From Paraburkholderia ribeironis (lineage in GTDB: Bacteria; Pseudomonadota; Gammaproteobacteria; Burkholderiales; Burkholderiaceae): 64,000 nucleotides of DNA. The position numbers and the translations under genes are program-made. The stretch is taken from positions 1-64,000 of the forward strand of contig NZ_CYGX02000060.1 of assembly GCF_900019265.1 (NCBI RefSeq), written 5' to 3'. Under the pieces are notes generated by a model. It searched no databases, had not been told where the DNA came from, and worked only from the letters and a program-made list of their open reading frames with translations. Each line of letters opens with the position of its first letter. Position 1 is the first letter of the stretch. Shown piece by piece: positions 12,147 to 19,403 of the stretch.

Positions 12147-12186
12147 TAAAAAACCCCGTTAGTCCAAAGACTAAACGGGGTTTTTC
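12147..12186. terminator. Bidirectional Rho-independent terminator
   Basis: A long stem AAAACCCCGTTAGTC / GACTAAACGGGGTTTT with one bulged base, flanked by A-run and T-run on both sides (12147-12186). It ends the plus-strand small gene at 11814-12107 and, on the minus strand, tRNA-Leu. Confidence 0.9.
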
Positions 12187-12198
12187 GCTACAGATGAA

Positions 12199-12285
12199 TG
12201 GTGCGAGGGAGGGGACTCGAACCCCTACACCCTTGCGGGCGTCAGGACCTAAACCTGGTGCGTCTACCAATTTCGCCACCCTCGC
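12199..12285 (-). tRNA. tRNA-Leu (anticodon TAG)
   Basis: An 87-base class II tRNA on the minus strand. The acceptor stem GCGAGGG pairs with CCCTCGC and CCA is encoded. The anticodon loop TTTAGGT gives TAG, the long variable arm is TGACGCCCGCAAGGGTGT, and the T-arm is GGGGTTCGAGTCCCC. Confidence 0.97.
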
Positions 12286-12505
12286 AGCCGGGCATGCCGC
12301 CGTGCGTTCTGCCCGATGTCCTGCATGCTCGCGCAGCGCGCCAGAAGCACGCGCCCGAAAGCGTAAGCGCGAGATTCTAACCGATTGATTCACGCTTGTC
12401 TGCATCCGCGCCGCATCTGTCCACGCAGCGGCAATGCTACAATTTTTGGTTCGACGCACTTGTGCCGTGCGCTTCTTCGCCTGCCCCTCCCCACATTCCA
12501 GACCC

Positions 12506-13330
12506 GTGAATTTCGACGATTATTGCCAGCAGAAAGCGGCTCCCCCCGGATCGAGCACTTACTATGCGCTCCGGCAGGCGCCCGCAGCAACTCAACCGCT
12601 GTTGATGGCGCTGTTCGCGTTGCGCCGCGAGTTCGAGGAAACGGTCAAGGAAATCAGCGACCCGGCCATCGGCCGCAGCAAACTCGCGTGGTGGCAAAAC
12701 GAAATCGCGGCGCTCGCTTCAGGCTCGCCGACGCATCCGGTCAGCAACGCGCTGGCGGCCTATCTGCCGGACGCGAAGGCCGAATATCCGGCGTTGCAGG
12801 CATTGCTGGCCGGCTTTGAAATCGACCTCGACCAGGCGCGTTATCTCGACTATCCGAATCTGCGGCGCTACCTGCAAGGCGTGGGGGGCACGTTCGCGGC
12901 GCTGGTCGCACGCGCCTCGGCAAACGACGCCGTGCAGGCGTTGGGCTGGGCGGCGCCGCTCGGCGAGGCGCTGCTGCTCGCGCAGTTCGTCGTCGAAACG
13001 GGCAACGATGCGCGCCACGGCCGCATCTACATTCCTATCGATGAGATGCAGCGCTTTAACGTCACCGCAGCCGACCTGATCAATCGAAAATATACCGACG
13101 CGTTCACCGAGCTGATGCGCTTCGAGACCAACCGCGCCCGCACAGCGCTGCAAACTGCGCTCGCCGCGATGCCGGCCAGTGAGCGCCGTCCGCAGCGCAC
13201 GCTGCTTGCGCAAGCGGCACTGGCATTGGCGCTGCTTGATGAAATCGAACGCGACGGCTATCACGTGCTGCATCAACGCATCGCACTGACGCCGATTCGC
13301 AAACTCTGGATCGCGTGGCGCGCGAAATAA
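12506..13330 (+). CDS. Squalene/phytoene synthase family protein (HpnD-like)
   Basis: Family members condense two prenyl diphosphates head-to-head. HpnD makes presqualene diphosphate for hopanoids. The 274-residue product starts VNFDDYCQQKAAPPGSSTYYA, which matches the family start, so I chose this GTG over an upstream ATG at 12434. The segment ISDPAIGRSKLAWWQNEI and the second motif NDARHGRIYIP are typical. The first aspartate-rich motif expected before it is glutamate-rich here (REFEETVKE), so activity on the usual substrate is uncertain. No other hopanoid genes lie nearby. It could be an authentic presqualene synthase or a divergent paralogue such as the NDUFAF6-like assembly factors. Confidence 0.75.
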   Translation: MNFDDYCQQKAAPPGSSTYYALRQAPAATQPLLMALFALRREFEETVKEISDPAIGRSKLAWWQNEIAALASGSPTHPVSNALAAYLPDAKAEYPALQALLAGFEIDLDQARYLDYPNLRRYLQGVGGTFAALVARASANDAVQALGWAAPLGEALLLAQFVVETGNDARHGRIYIPIDEMQRFNVTAADLINRKYTDAFTELMRFETNRARTALQTALAAMPASERRPQRTLLAQAALALALLDEIERDGYHVLHQRIALTPIRKLWIAWRAK

Positions 13331-13875
13331 GCCGGCGAGCGAAACCGGTGAGCGCCGTGCGGCGCTCACGCTGTCCTGGTGAGGCGATCGTCGAATGTGT
13401 CGCGACGCGCATCCCGCAGTAGTCCTATCTAATCCGTCATCAAGCCCACGGCCCGTGGCGAGCCCTCTTCAAACGCGCAGCATCGGCAGCGGCACGAACC
13501 GCGCTGCAGGATCGTGAATGCGTCGAACTCCCACCGAGTCCCCCGCAGCGGTTGCGATCGCGTGTACAGACATGAGCGTCAAGACAGCGTGCTGCCGTTC
13601 AAGGCACTGGCGGTCGCACAGGCCTTGCGCCTTTGTGTCGTACGGATGGATGGATAGGCTGGTGTACACGGCCGGGAAATGGGGTGACGACGGGGGTGAC
13701 GGCGGGGGCAACGGCGTGACGGCGTCGTTTTGCGCGGTCGCCAGCACGCCGTGACTTCGACGACTCAACGGCAGACCGGACGAAAGTTGGTGAAAGTTGG
13801 TGATGGGAATGCAACGGGATTCTTTCACGCAAGGAAACCGCATGACAGCCGCGCCCAGAGCCAGTACAAATAAAC
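13331..13875. other. Intergenic region, no genes seen
   Basis: A 545-base gap between convergent genes. Open frames present (for example minus 13469-13843) lack ribosome-binding sites and protein-like composition. A short direct repeat, GAAAGTTGGT twice in tandem, lies near 13783-13803. Nothing else is recognised. Confidence 0.5.
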
Positions 13876-14202
13876 CTAGCGCTTATAAAGCTCGCGGACA
13901 GCGTCTTCGATGTGCTGCCGCAACAAGCGCCGTTCCTCGGGCGTCATATGACCATCGCGGCGACGCTGATCAAGATCGGGGGGAACTGCGGTGCGCAACA
14001 TCACGTCTGATGCCGGATGGTCAGGACTCGTGCTATGACGATTGGTTCTGGGATTGCCGGATCTGGCCGCGTGTTCACTCGCAGCTCTGTCGGCGGAAGG
14101 CTGGGCGTGGGCGAGCGTTGGTCCCAGTGAACCTGCAAGCGTACTGGCTACCGCCAGTGCAATAACGCTCAGGCGCACATTCGGCCAAACCCCTCCCTTC
14201 AT
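13876..14202 (-). CDS. Small secreted protein of unknown function, divergent from ompR
   Basis: A 108-residue product with a clear Sec signal peptide (VRLSVIALAVASTLAG ... LAHAQ, cleavage about residue 33). A hydrophilic, probably disordered middle follows, then a C-terminal charged helix MTPEERRLLRQHIEDAVREL ending YKR. I chose the second ATG, at 14202, because AAGGGA lies 6 bases upstream. It is transcribed away from ompR-envZ across a 238-base shared region, so it may be under OmpR control; this is inference from position. No catalytic motif is visible. Confidence 0.65.
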   Translation of the reverse strand: MKGGVWPNVRLSVIALAVASTLAGSLGPTLAHAQPSADRAASEHAARSGNPRTNRHSTSPDHPASDVMLRTAVPPDLDQRRRDGHMTPEERRLLRQHIEDAVRELYKR

Positions 14203-14440
14203 GTTGTTCCCTTCGTGGCGCGGCAACCGGCTACCTCAAATGCTTGTACAAACCCCGGTTACGAGCCGGGAACGAGAGTTGTTTTCGAGTGAAGTATCCA
14301 CCGAACGGCCGCATTCAGTAAAGGAGTCTAACTGCCGATGCTTTACGCCGTGCCATATCGCGGGTAAATTTTGTAACTGACTGTAACCCAGGAAATGATG
14401 CAACCGCGCGTCACTTTCTAATCGCGCTAAGATGCCGACC

Positions 14441-15166
14441 ATGGAAACCAAAAACCCTTCGAAAATCCTCGTCGTCGACGACGATCCACGCTTGCGCGAT
14501 CTGCTGCGCCGCTACCTCGGTGAACAGGGCTTCAATGTCTACGTCGCCGAGAACGCGCCGTCGATGAACAAGCTCTGGGTGCGTGAGCGCTTCGATCTGC
14601 TGGTACTCGATCTGATGCTGCCCGGTGAAGACGGGCTGTCGATCTGCCGGCGCTTACGCGGCAGCAACGACCGCACGCCGATCATCATGTTGACGGCCAA
14701 GGGCGAAGATGTCGATCGGATCGTCGGCCTCGAAATGGGCGCCGACGACTATCTGCCCAAGCCGTTCAATCCACGCGAGCTGGTCGCGCGGATTCACGCG
14801 GTGCTGCGGCGCCAGTCGCCATCGGAATTGCCCGGCGCGCCGTCCGAAACGACCGAAGTGTTCGAATTCGGCGAGTTCGCGCTGAATCTCGCCACGCGCA
14901 CGCTCACCAAGGCCGGCCAGGAAATCCCGTTGACCACGGGCGAATTCTCGGTGCTCAAGGTGTTCGCGCGTCATCCGCGCCAGCCGCTGTCGCGCGAGAA
15001 GCTGATGGAGCTCGCCCGCGGTCGCGAATACGAAGTGTTCGACCGCAGTCTCGACGTGCAAATCTCGCGTCTGCGCAAGCTGATCGAACCCGATCCAGGC
15101 AGCCCGCGCTTCATTCAGACCGTGTGGGGTCTGGGCTACGTCTTCATCCCCGACGGTGCAGCCTGA
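14441..15166 (+). CDS. ompR: OmpR, osmolarity response regulator
   Basis: DNA-binding response regulator of the EnvZ-OmpR pair. The 241-residue product has a receiver domain with acidic pocket VVDDD (residues 11-15), phospho-acceptor Asp57 in LLVLDLMLPG and lysine in DYLPKPFNP. A winged-helix DNA-binding domain follows (LTTGEFSVLKVFARHPRQPL ... VQISRLRKLIEPDP ... TVWGLGYVF). I prefer the ATG at 14441, which gives the usual METKNPSKILVVDDD start; another in-frame ATG is 9 bases upstream. It is followed after 61 bases by envZ, and it is divergent from the small secreted-protein gene. Confidence 0.93.
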   Translation: METKNPSKILVVDDDPRLRDLLRRYLGEQGFNVYVAENAPSMNKLWVRERFDLLVLDLMLPGEDGLSICRRLRGSNDRTPIIMLTAKGEDVDRIVGLEMGADDYLPKPFNPRELVARIHAVLRRQSPSELPGAPSETTEVFEFGEFALNLATRTLTKAGQEIPLTTGEFSVLKVFARHPRQPLSREKLMELARGREYEVFDRSLDVQISRLRKLIEPDPGSPRFIQTVWGLGYVFIPDGAA

Positions 15167-15227
15167 GATTGCCGTCACCTCCCCATGCAAAATAGTTGCT
15201 GTCTTTGATTTCAGATAAGAAGGGCCC

Positions 15228-16577
15228 ATGCGGATCGACCGGCGCCTCCTGACGCTCGCGTTCGGTGGCCTTTTCTGGCGGACCTTCCTGCTGATCGCGC
15301 TATTGATCGCAGTCAGTCTCGCCGCCTGGTTCCAGAGCTTCCGGGTGATCGAACGCGAGCCGCGCGCACAGCGCGTGGCTTTGCAGCTCGTCGCCATCGT
15401 CAAGCTCACGCGCACCGCACTCCTCTATTCCGATCCCGATCTGCGGCGCGCATTGCTGCAAGATCTGGAAAGCAACGAAGGCGTGCGCGTGTACCCGCGC
15501 GAACGAACCGACAAATACAAACTGCAGCCCGACGAGTCGCTGAACCGCCTGATCGAACACGACATTCGCGGCCGCCTCGGCGACGACACGGTGATTGCGC
15601 AGAGCGTGAACGACATCAACGGCGTCTGGATCAGCTTCAAGATCGACGACGACGACTACTGGGTCGCGCTCGACCGCGATCAGCTCGACAACGCGACCGG
15701 CCTGCAATGGGCCGGCTGGGGCGTGTTCGCACTGGCGCTATCGCTGTTCGGCGCGGCGTTCATCACGAGTCTCGTGAACCGGCCATTTGCCCGACTCGCG
15801 ATGGCCGCGCGCAAGGTCGGCTCGGGCCAGTTGCCGGAGCCGCTGCCCGAGCGCGGCATGGGGGTGGCCGCCGAAACCAATCGCAGCTTCAACCAGATGG
15901 TGCGGGACCTCGAACAGCTCGAGGCCGACCGCGCGCTGATGCTCGCCGGCATCTCGCACGATCTGCGCACGCCGCTCGCGCGCTTGCGGCTTGAAACCGA
16001 AATGAGCCCGTCCGACCAGAGCACCAAGGACGCGATGGTCGATGACATCGAGCAGATGGACATGATCATCGGCCGGTTCCTCGATTACGCGCGCCCGGTG
16101 CAGCGGGTGCCGGAACCCGTCGATCTGTCCGTGATCGCCGGAGAACTGGCCGCGCGCATGCAGAGCGAGGACAGCATGCGGCTGATCACGAGGCTCGCGC
16201 CATCGGCGGTGATCGAAGCCGACGAAACCGATATGCGGCGCGTGGTCGGCAATCTGCTGGAAAACGCGCGCAAATACGGTCTGAGCGACGGCGACGGCGT
16301 CCCGCACGTGATTCTGGAGACGCGGGTGTCGCACTCGCGGGTCGAACTATCCGTGGTCGACGAAGGCCCCGGCATTCCGGAAGACCAGTTGGCGCTCGTC
16401 ACGCGGCCGTTTTACCGGGTCAATTCGGCGCGCACGCAGGCCAACGGCACGGGCCTTGGCATGGCAATTGTTCAGCGGCTGGTGGGTCGCTACCGCGGCG
16501 CGCTGCGCTTGCGCAATCGCACGCCTCTACCGGGTCTCGAAGTCACGATCGAATTCCCGCTCGCAAAGGGCGCGTGA
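15228..16577 (+). CDS. envZ: EnvZ, membrane sensor histidine kinase
   Basis: Partner kinase/phosphatase of OmpR. The 449-residue product has a membrane segment at about residues 18-35, a periplasmic domain to about 160 and a second membrane segment at about 161-182. A HAMP linker (NRPFARLAMAARKVGSGQ) leads to the dimerisation domain with phospho-accepting His244 in SHDLRTPLARL. The ATP-binding domain has N box NLLENARKYG, G1 VDEGPGIPE and G2 ANGTGLGMAIV. The THR-type residues after the histidine (HDLRT) fit dual kinase/phosphatase activity. The C-terminal ATPase domain is complete. Confidence 0.93.
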   Translation: MRIDRRLLTLAFGGLFWRTFLLIALLIAVSLAAWFQSFRVIEREPRAQRVALQLVAIVKLTRTALLYSDPDLRRALLQDLESNEGVRVYPRERTDKYKLQPDESLNRLIEHDIRGRLGDDTVIAQSVNDINGVWISFKIDDDDYWVALDRDQLDNATGLQWAGWGVFALALSLFGAAFITSLVNRPFARLAMAARKVGSGQLPEPLPERGMGVAAETNRSFNQMVRDLEQLEADRALMLAGISHDLRTPLARLRLETEMSPSDQSTKDAMVDDIEQMDMIIGRFLDYARPVQRVPEPVDLSVIAGELAARMQSEDSMRLITRLAPSAVIEADETDMRRVVGNLLENARKYGLSDGDGVPHVILETRVSHSRVELSVVDEGPGIPEDQLALVTRPFYRVNSARTQANGTGLGMAIVQRLVGRYRGALRLRNRTPLPGLEVTIEFPLAKGA

Positions 16578-16638
16578 TCGGCACGGGGCATGGTGAGACC
16601 CCGGCGCCCGCGTGGCGTGTTGAAAACTATCCGGGTCG

Positions 16639-16680
16639 TTAGTAAAAAACTATTGAATGGATAGTTCAATAGAACTATAG
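16639..16680. promoter_or_regulatory. OxyR-like palindromic operator before ahpC
   Basis: Two nested inverted repeats lie 80-120 bases before the ahpC start: CTATTGAA (16650-16657) / TTCAATAG (16665-16672), and ATAGTTC (16661-16667) / GAACTAT (16672-16678). The spacing TTAG-N7-CTAT-N7-ATAG fits three of the four half-sites of the OxyR pattern ATAG-N7-CTAT-N7-ATAG-N7-CTAT; the fourth fails. OxyR control of ahpC is known in relatives, but the regulator here is inferred. Confidence 0.5.
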
Positions 16681-16760
16681 TGGGACGGTGTAACGCGCTC
16701 GTTATGACGAGCAGGTAGCCTCAACATGCTGTTTTTTCCAACACACGAAGGAGCACTCGC

Positions 16761-17309
16761 ATGAAAACCGTTGGCGATAAGGTCGAAGCGTTCACCGTCA
16801 CTGCTGCCAAGCCAGGCTTCAACAGCCACGAAGAAAACGGCGCGTCGGCATTCGAAGAGATCACGGAGCAGTCGTTTCCGGGCAAATGGAAGATCATCTA
16901 TTTCTATCCGAAAGATTTCACCTTCGTGTGTCCGACGGAGATCGTCGAGTTCGCCAAGCTCGCGAGCGATTTCGAAGAGCGCGATGCGGTGCTGCTAGGC
17001 GGCAGTGTCGATAACGAGTTCGTGAAACTGGCTTGGCGCCGCGAGCACAAAGACCTGAGCAAGCTGAACCACTATTCGTTCGGCGATGTGAAAGGCGAAT
17101 TGATCGACCAGCTCGGCGTGCGTGACAAGGAAGCCGGCGTCGCGCTGCGCGCCACCTTCATCGTCGACCCGGACAACACGATCCAGCACGTGTCGGTGAA
17201 CAACCTGAACGTTGGCCGCAACCCGGAAGAAGTGCTACGTATTCTGGACGGTTTGCAAACGGACGAACTGTGTCCCTGCAACCGCGCGATCGGCGGCGCA
17301 ACGCTCTAA
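16761..17309 (+). CDS. ahpC: AhpC, alkyl hydroperoxide reductase (2-Cys peroxiredoxin)
   Basis: Reduces organic peroxides, hydrogen peroxide and peroxynitrite in the cytoplasm. In the 182-residue product the peroxidatic Cys57 is in TFVCPTEIVEF and the C-terminal resolving region is DELCPCNRA (Cys171, Cys173). The CPC form belongs to the class reduced by AhpD rather than AhpF, and ahpD follows directly. AAGGAG lies upstream of the ATG with good spacing. A palindromic OxyR-like site precedes the gene and a terminator-like hairpin follows it. Confidence 0.96.
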   Translation: MKTVGDKVEAFTVTAAKPGFNSHEENGASAFEEITEQSFPGKWKIIYFYPKDFTFVCPTEIVEFAKLASDFEERDAVLLGGSVDNEFVKLAWRREHKDLSKLNHYSFGDVKGELIDQLGVRDKEAGVALRATFIVDPDNTIQHVSVNNLNVGRNPEEVLRILDGLQTDELCPCNRAIGGATL

Positions 17310-17322
17310 GCCGTATCGTCGA

Positions 17323-17358
17323 AAGCCCGCCAGCCCTGAAAGAGCAGCGGGCTTTTTT
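17323..17358 (+). terminator. Terminator-like hairpin between ahpC and ahpD
   Basis: Stem AAGCCCGC (17323-17330) / GCGGGCTT (17347-17354), then a run of T to 17358. It lies 13 bases after ahpC and 26 bases before ahpD, so it should reduce read-through and set an excess of AhpC over AhpD. Confidence 0.75.
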
Positions 17359-17383
17359 GTCGACCATTCGATAGGAGATGCCA

Positions 17384-17908
17384 ATGGAATTCCTGGCTTC
17401 GATCAAGGCGCATGTGCCTGACTATGCGAAGGACATCCGGCTGAATCTCGACGGCACGATTGCCCGCTCGTCGCTCGACGGCAACGACGCGGTCGGCGTA
17501 GCGCTGGCGGCGGCGTTCGCCGCGAAGAGCACGCTGATCGTCGACGCGATTCGCAATGCCGGCGTGCTGTCCGCGCAAGAGTCCCAAGGCGCGTTGACCG
17601 CCGCTGCGCTGATGGGCATGAATACCGTCTGGTATCCGTATGTCGAGATGACGGAGAGTGCGGACCTGAAATCGCAACCGGCGCAGTTACGGATGAATGC
17701 GTATGCATCACATGGCGGCGTGGATAAGCGCCGCTTCGAGATGTATGCGCTGGCGGCTTCGATCATCGGCAAATGCCATTTCTGCGTGAAGTCGCACTTC
17801 GACAACCTGATCGCCGAGGGGATGACTTCCACGCAATTGCGCGACGTGGGCCGCATCGCGGCGGTCATCAACGCGACCGCGCAGTGCATTGCCGCGGAGA
17901 GCAAATAG
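17384..17908 (+). CDS. ahpD: AhpD, alkylhydroperoxidase that reduces AhpC
   Basis: Helical alkylhydroperoxidase/carboxymuconolactone-decarboxylase-fold protein that recycles oxidised AhpC and has weak peroxidase activity of its own. The 174-residue product has the redox motif CHFCVKSH (Cys131, Cys134, His138). I chose the ATG at 17384 because AGGAG (17373-17377) is 6 bases upstream; the ATG at 17378 directly abuts that site. It is encoded 74 bases after ahpC, beyond a terminator-like hairpin, as expected for an accessory partner needed in smaller amounts. Confidence 0.95.
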   Translation: MEFLASIKAHVPDYAKDIRLNLDGTIARSSLDGNDAVGVALAAAFAAKSTLIVDAIRNAGVLSAQESQGALTAAALMGMNTVWYPYVEMTESADLKSQPAQLRMNAYASHGGVDKRRFEMYALAASIIGKCHFCVKSHFDNLIAEGMTSTQLRDVGRIAAVINATAQCIAAESK

Positions 17909-18043
17909 ATGGAGTCATGCGCGCAGCGCGGCGGCTGATTCGCCGCTGCGCGTGCATGAATTTTTTTGCCGTTCTTCGGCAGCCGGAAGTTCAGCAAGCA
18001 GAAGACGCGATCAACGTGCGATCCGATGCCGGTCGAATCCCGG

Positions 18044-18523
18044 TCACTGCCTGATCAGCAGAACCACCGCCTGCGCTTCGATACCCTCGCCTCTGCCAAG
18101 ATAACCAAGCTTCTCGTTGGTCTTGGCCTTGACATTGACGCGCTCGACCGGCAGGTTGAGATCGGCGGCGATATGCGCGCGCATGTCTTCGATATGCGGT
18201 GCCAGCCTGGGCGCCTGCGCCACCACGCTGCTATCCACGTTGACGATCGAAAAGCCCGCCGCGCTCACGCGCGTAACACACTCGCGCAGCAGCACCCGGC
18301 TGTTGGCACCGGCGAACTTCGGATCGCGATCGGAGAAGTGGCGGCCGATATCCCCGAGCGCCGCAGCACCGAACAGCGCATCGGTAATCGCATGCAGCAG
18401 CACGTCCGCATCCGAATGGCCGAGCAGCCCGCGCTCATAAGGAATCGTCACACCGCCGATGATCAACGGACGTCCCGGCACCAGCGCATGCACGTCATAC
18501 CCTTGCCCAATTCTGAAATCCAT
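18044..18523 (-). CDS. ispF: IspF, 2-C-methyl-D-erythritol 2,4-cyclodiphosphate synthase
   Basis: Fifth step of the MEP isoprenoid pathway. It cyclises 4-diphosphocytidyl-methylerythritol 2-phosphate with release of CMP. The 159-residue product starts MDFRIGQGYDVHAL, where the Asp and His bind zinc. It also has HSDADVLLHAITDAL, LGDIGRHFSD and the C-terminal KAKTNEKLGYLGRGEGIEA. I use the ATG at 18523 because it gives the family start; an upstream ATG adds 9 unmatched residues. It lies 45 bases downstream of ispD. Confidence 0.96.
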   Translation of the reverse strand: MDFRIGQGYDVHALVPGRPLIIGGVTIPYERGLLGHSDADVLLHAITDALFGAAALGDIGRHFSDRDPKFAGANSRVLLRECVTRVSAAGFSIVNVDSSVVAQAPRLAPHIEDMRAHIAADLNLPVERVNVKAKTNEKLGYLGRGEGIEAQAVVLLIRQ

Positions 18524-18568
18524 CTGCGTCAAGCCCTCAAGTCCGCTCATTAAAGTTGAAATCGCCCG

Positions 18569-19282
18569 TCACGACGCCGCAGGTCGGCTCAGAATCGCCT
18601 CGGCCAGATCGAAATCTTCCGGATAGGTCACCTTGAAGTTGCGCAAGCTCCCCTGCACCAGCTTCGGCGCATGTCCCGACCACTCGATCGCGCTCGCTTC
18701 GTCGGTCAGGTCGTGCCCATCGGCCTGCGCGCGCAGGATCGCTTCACGCAACATGCCGATGCGGAACATCTGCGGAGTCTGCGCCTGCCACAAGCCATCG
18801 CGCGATTCGGTGCGGGCAATGCGGGCATCGGCCGAACCGGCGTCGATCCGTTTCAACGTATCCGCGACCGGCAACGCCATGATGCCGCCGACTGCGTCGT
18901 CCTTCAGCGCGCCGATCAGTGCGCGGATCAGCGCAGGCGTGATGCCCGGACGCGCCGCGTCGTGCACCAGCACCCAGTCGTCGTCGCGTGCGCCGAATTC
19001 GGCGAGCGCATGCAGCCCGTTGAGCACCGAGGCCTGGCGCGACGCACCGCCCGAGCGGCGCACCGCGAAACGCAGGCCGCCGAAGCGGCGGGCGTCGAAG
19101 TGCTGGTCATCAGGGGCGATCACGACGAGGGTCTGCGCGAACTCGCTGCAGGCGTCGAACGCCGCCAGCGAGTAGTGCAGCATGTCGCGACCGGCGACAG
19201 TGCGATACTGTTTCGGCATCGCGGCGCCAGAACGGCTGCCGGTGCCGGCGCACGGAATCAGGGCAAAGAGACGGGAAGTCAC
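18569..19282 (-). CDS. ispD: IspD, 2-C-methyl-D-erythritol 4-phosphate cytidylyltransferase
   Basis: Third step of the MEP pathway, transferring CMP from CTP to methylerythritol phosphate. The 237-residue product begins VTSRLFALIPCAGTGSRSGAA, containing the nucleotide-binding loop PCAGTGSR, followed by PKQY, VLVHDAARP and AQTPQMFR, with a C-terminal TYPEDFDLAE. I chose the GTG at 19282; an ATG 72 bases upstream would add a segment with no family match. No clear Shine-Dalgarno supports the GTG. It is divergent from mfd by 121 bases and leads the ispD-ispF pair. Confidence 0.94.
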   Translation of the reverse strand: MTSRLFALIPCAGTGSRSGAAMPKQYRTVAGRDMLHYSLAAFDACSEFAQTLVVIAPDDQHFDARRFGGLRFAVRRSGGASRQASVLNGLHALAEFGARDDDWVLVHDAARPGITPALIRALIGALKDDAVGGIMALPVADTLKRIDAGSADARIARTESRDGLWQAQTPQMFRIGMLREAILRAQADGHDLTDEASAIEWSGHAPKLVQGSLRNFKVTYPEDFDLAEAILSRPAAS

Positions 19283-19403
19283 GAGTGCGGGTGCCGCGAA
19301 GTCAAAGTAAAGGACGGATTTTATAATAGGTCCTTCGCATCCACGCCCCGACACGCGTAAACTTGCCGATCACGTGTGAGCCCGAGGCCGCTTCTTCTCT
19401 CCT

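Noticed and set aside
13469..13843. A 124-codon minus-strand open frame in a gene-free gap
   Set aside because: Proline/serine-rich with no ribosome-binding site and no recognisable domain.
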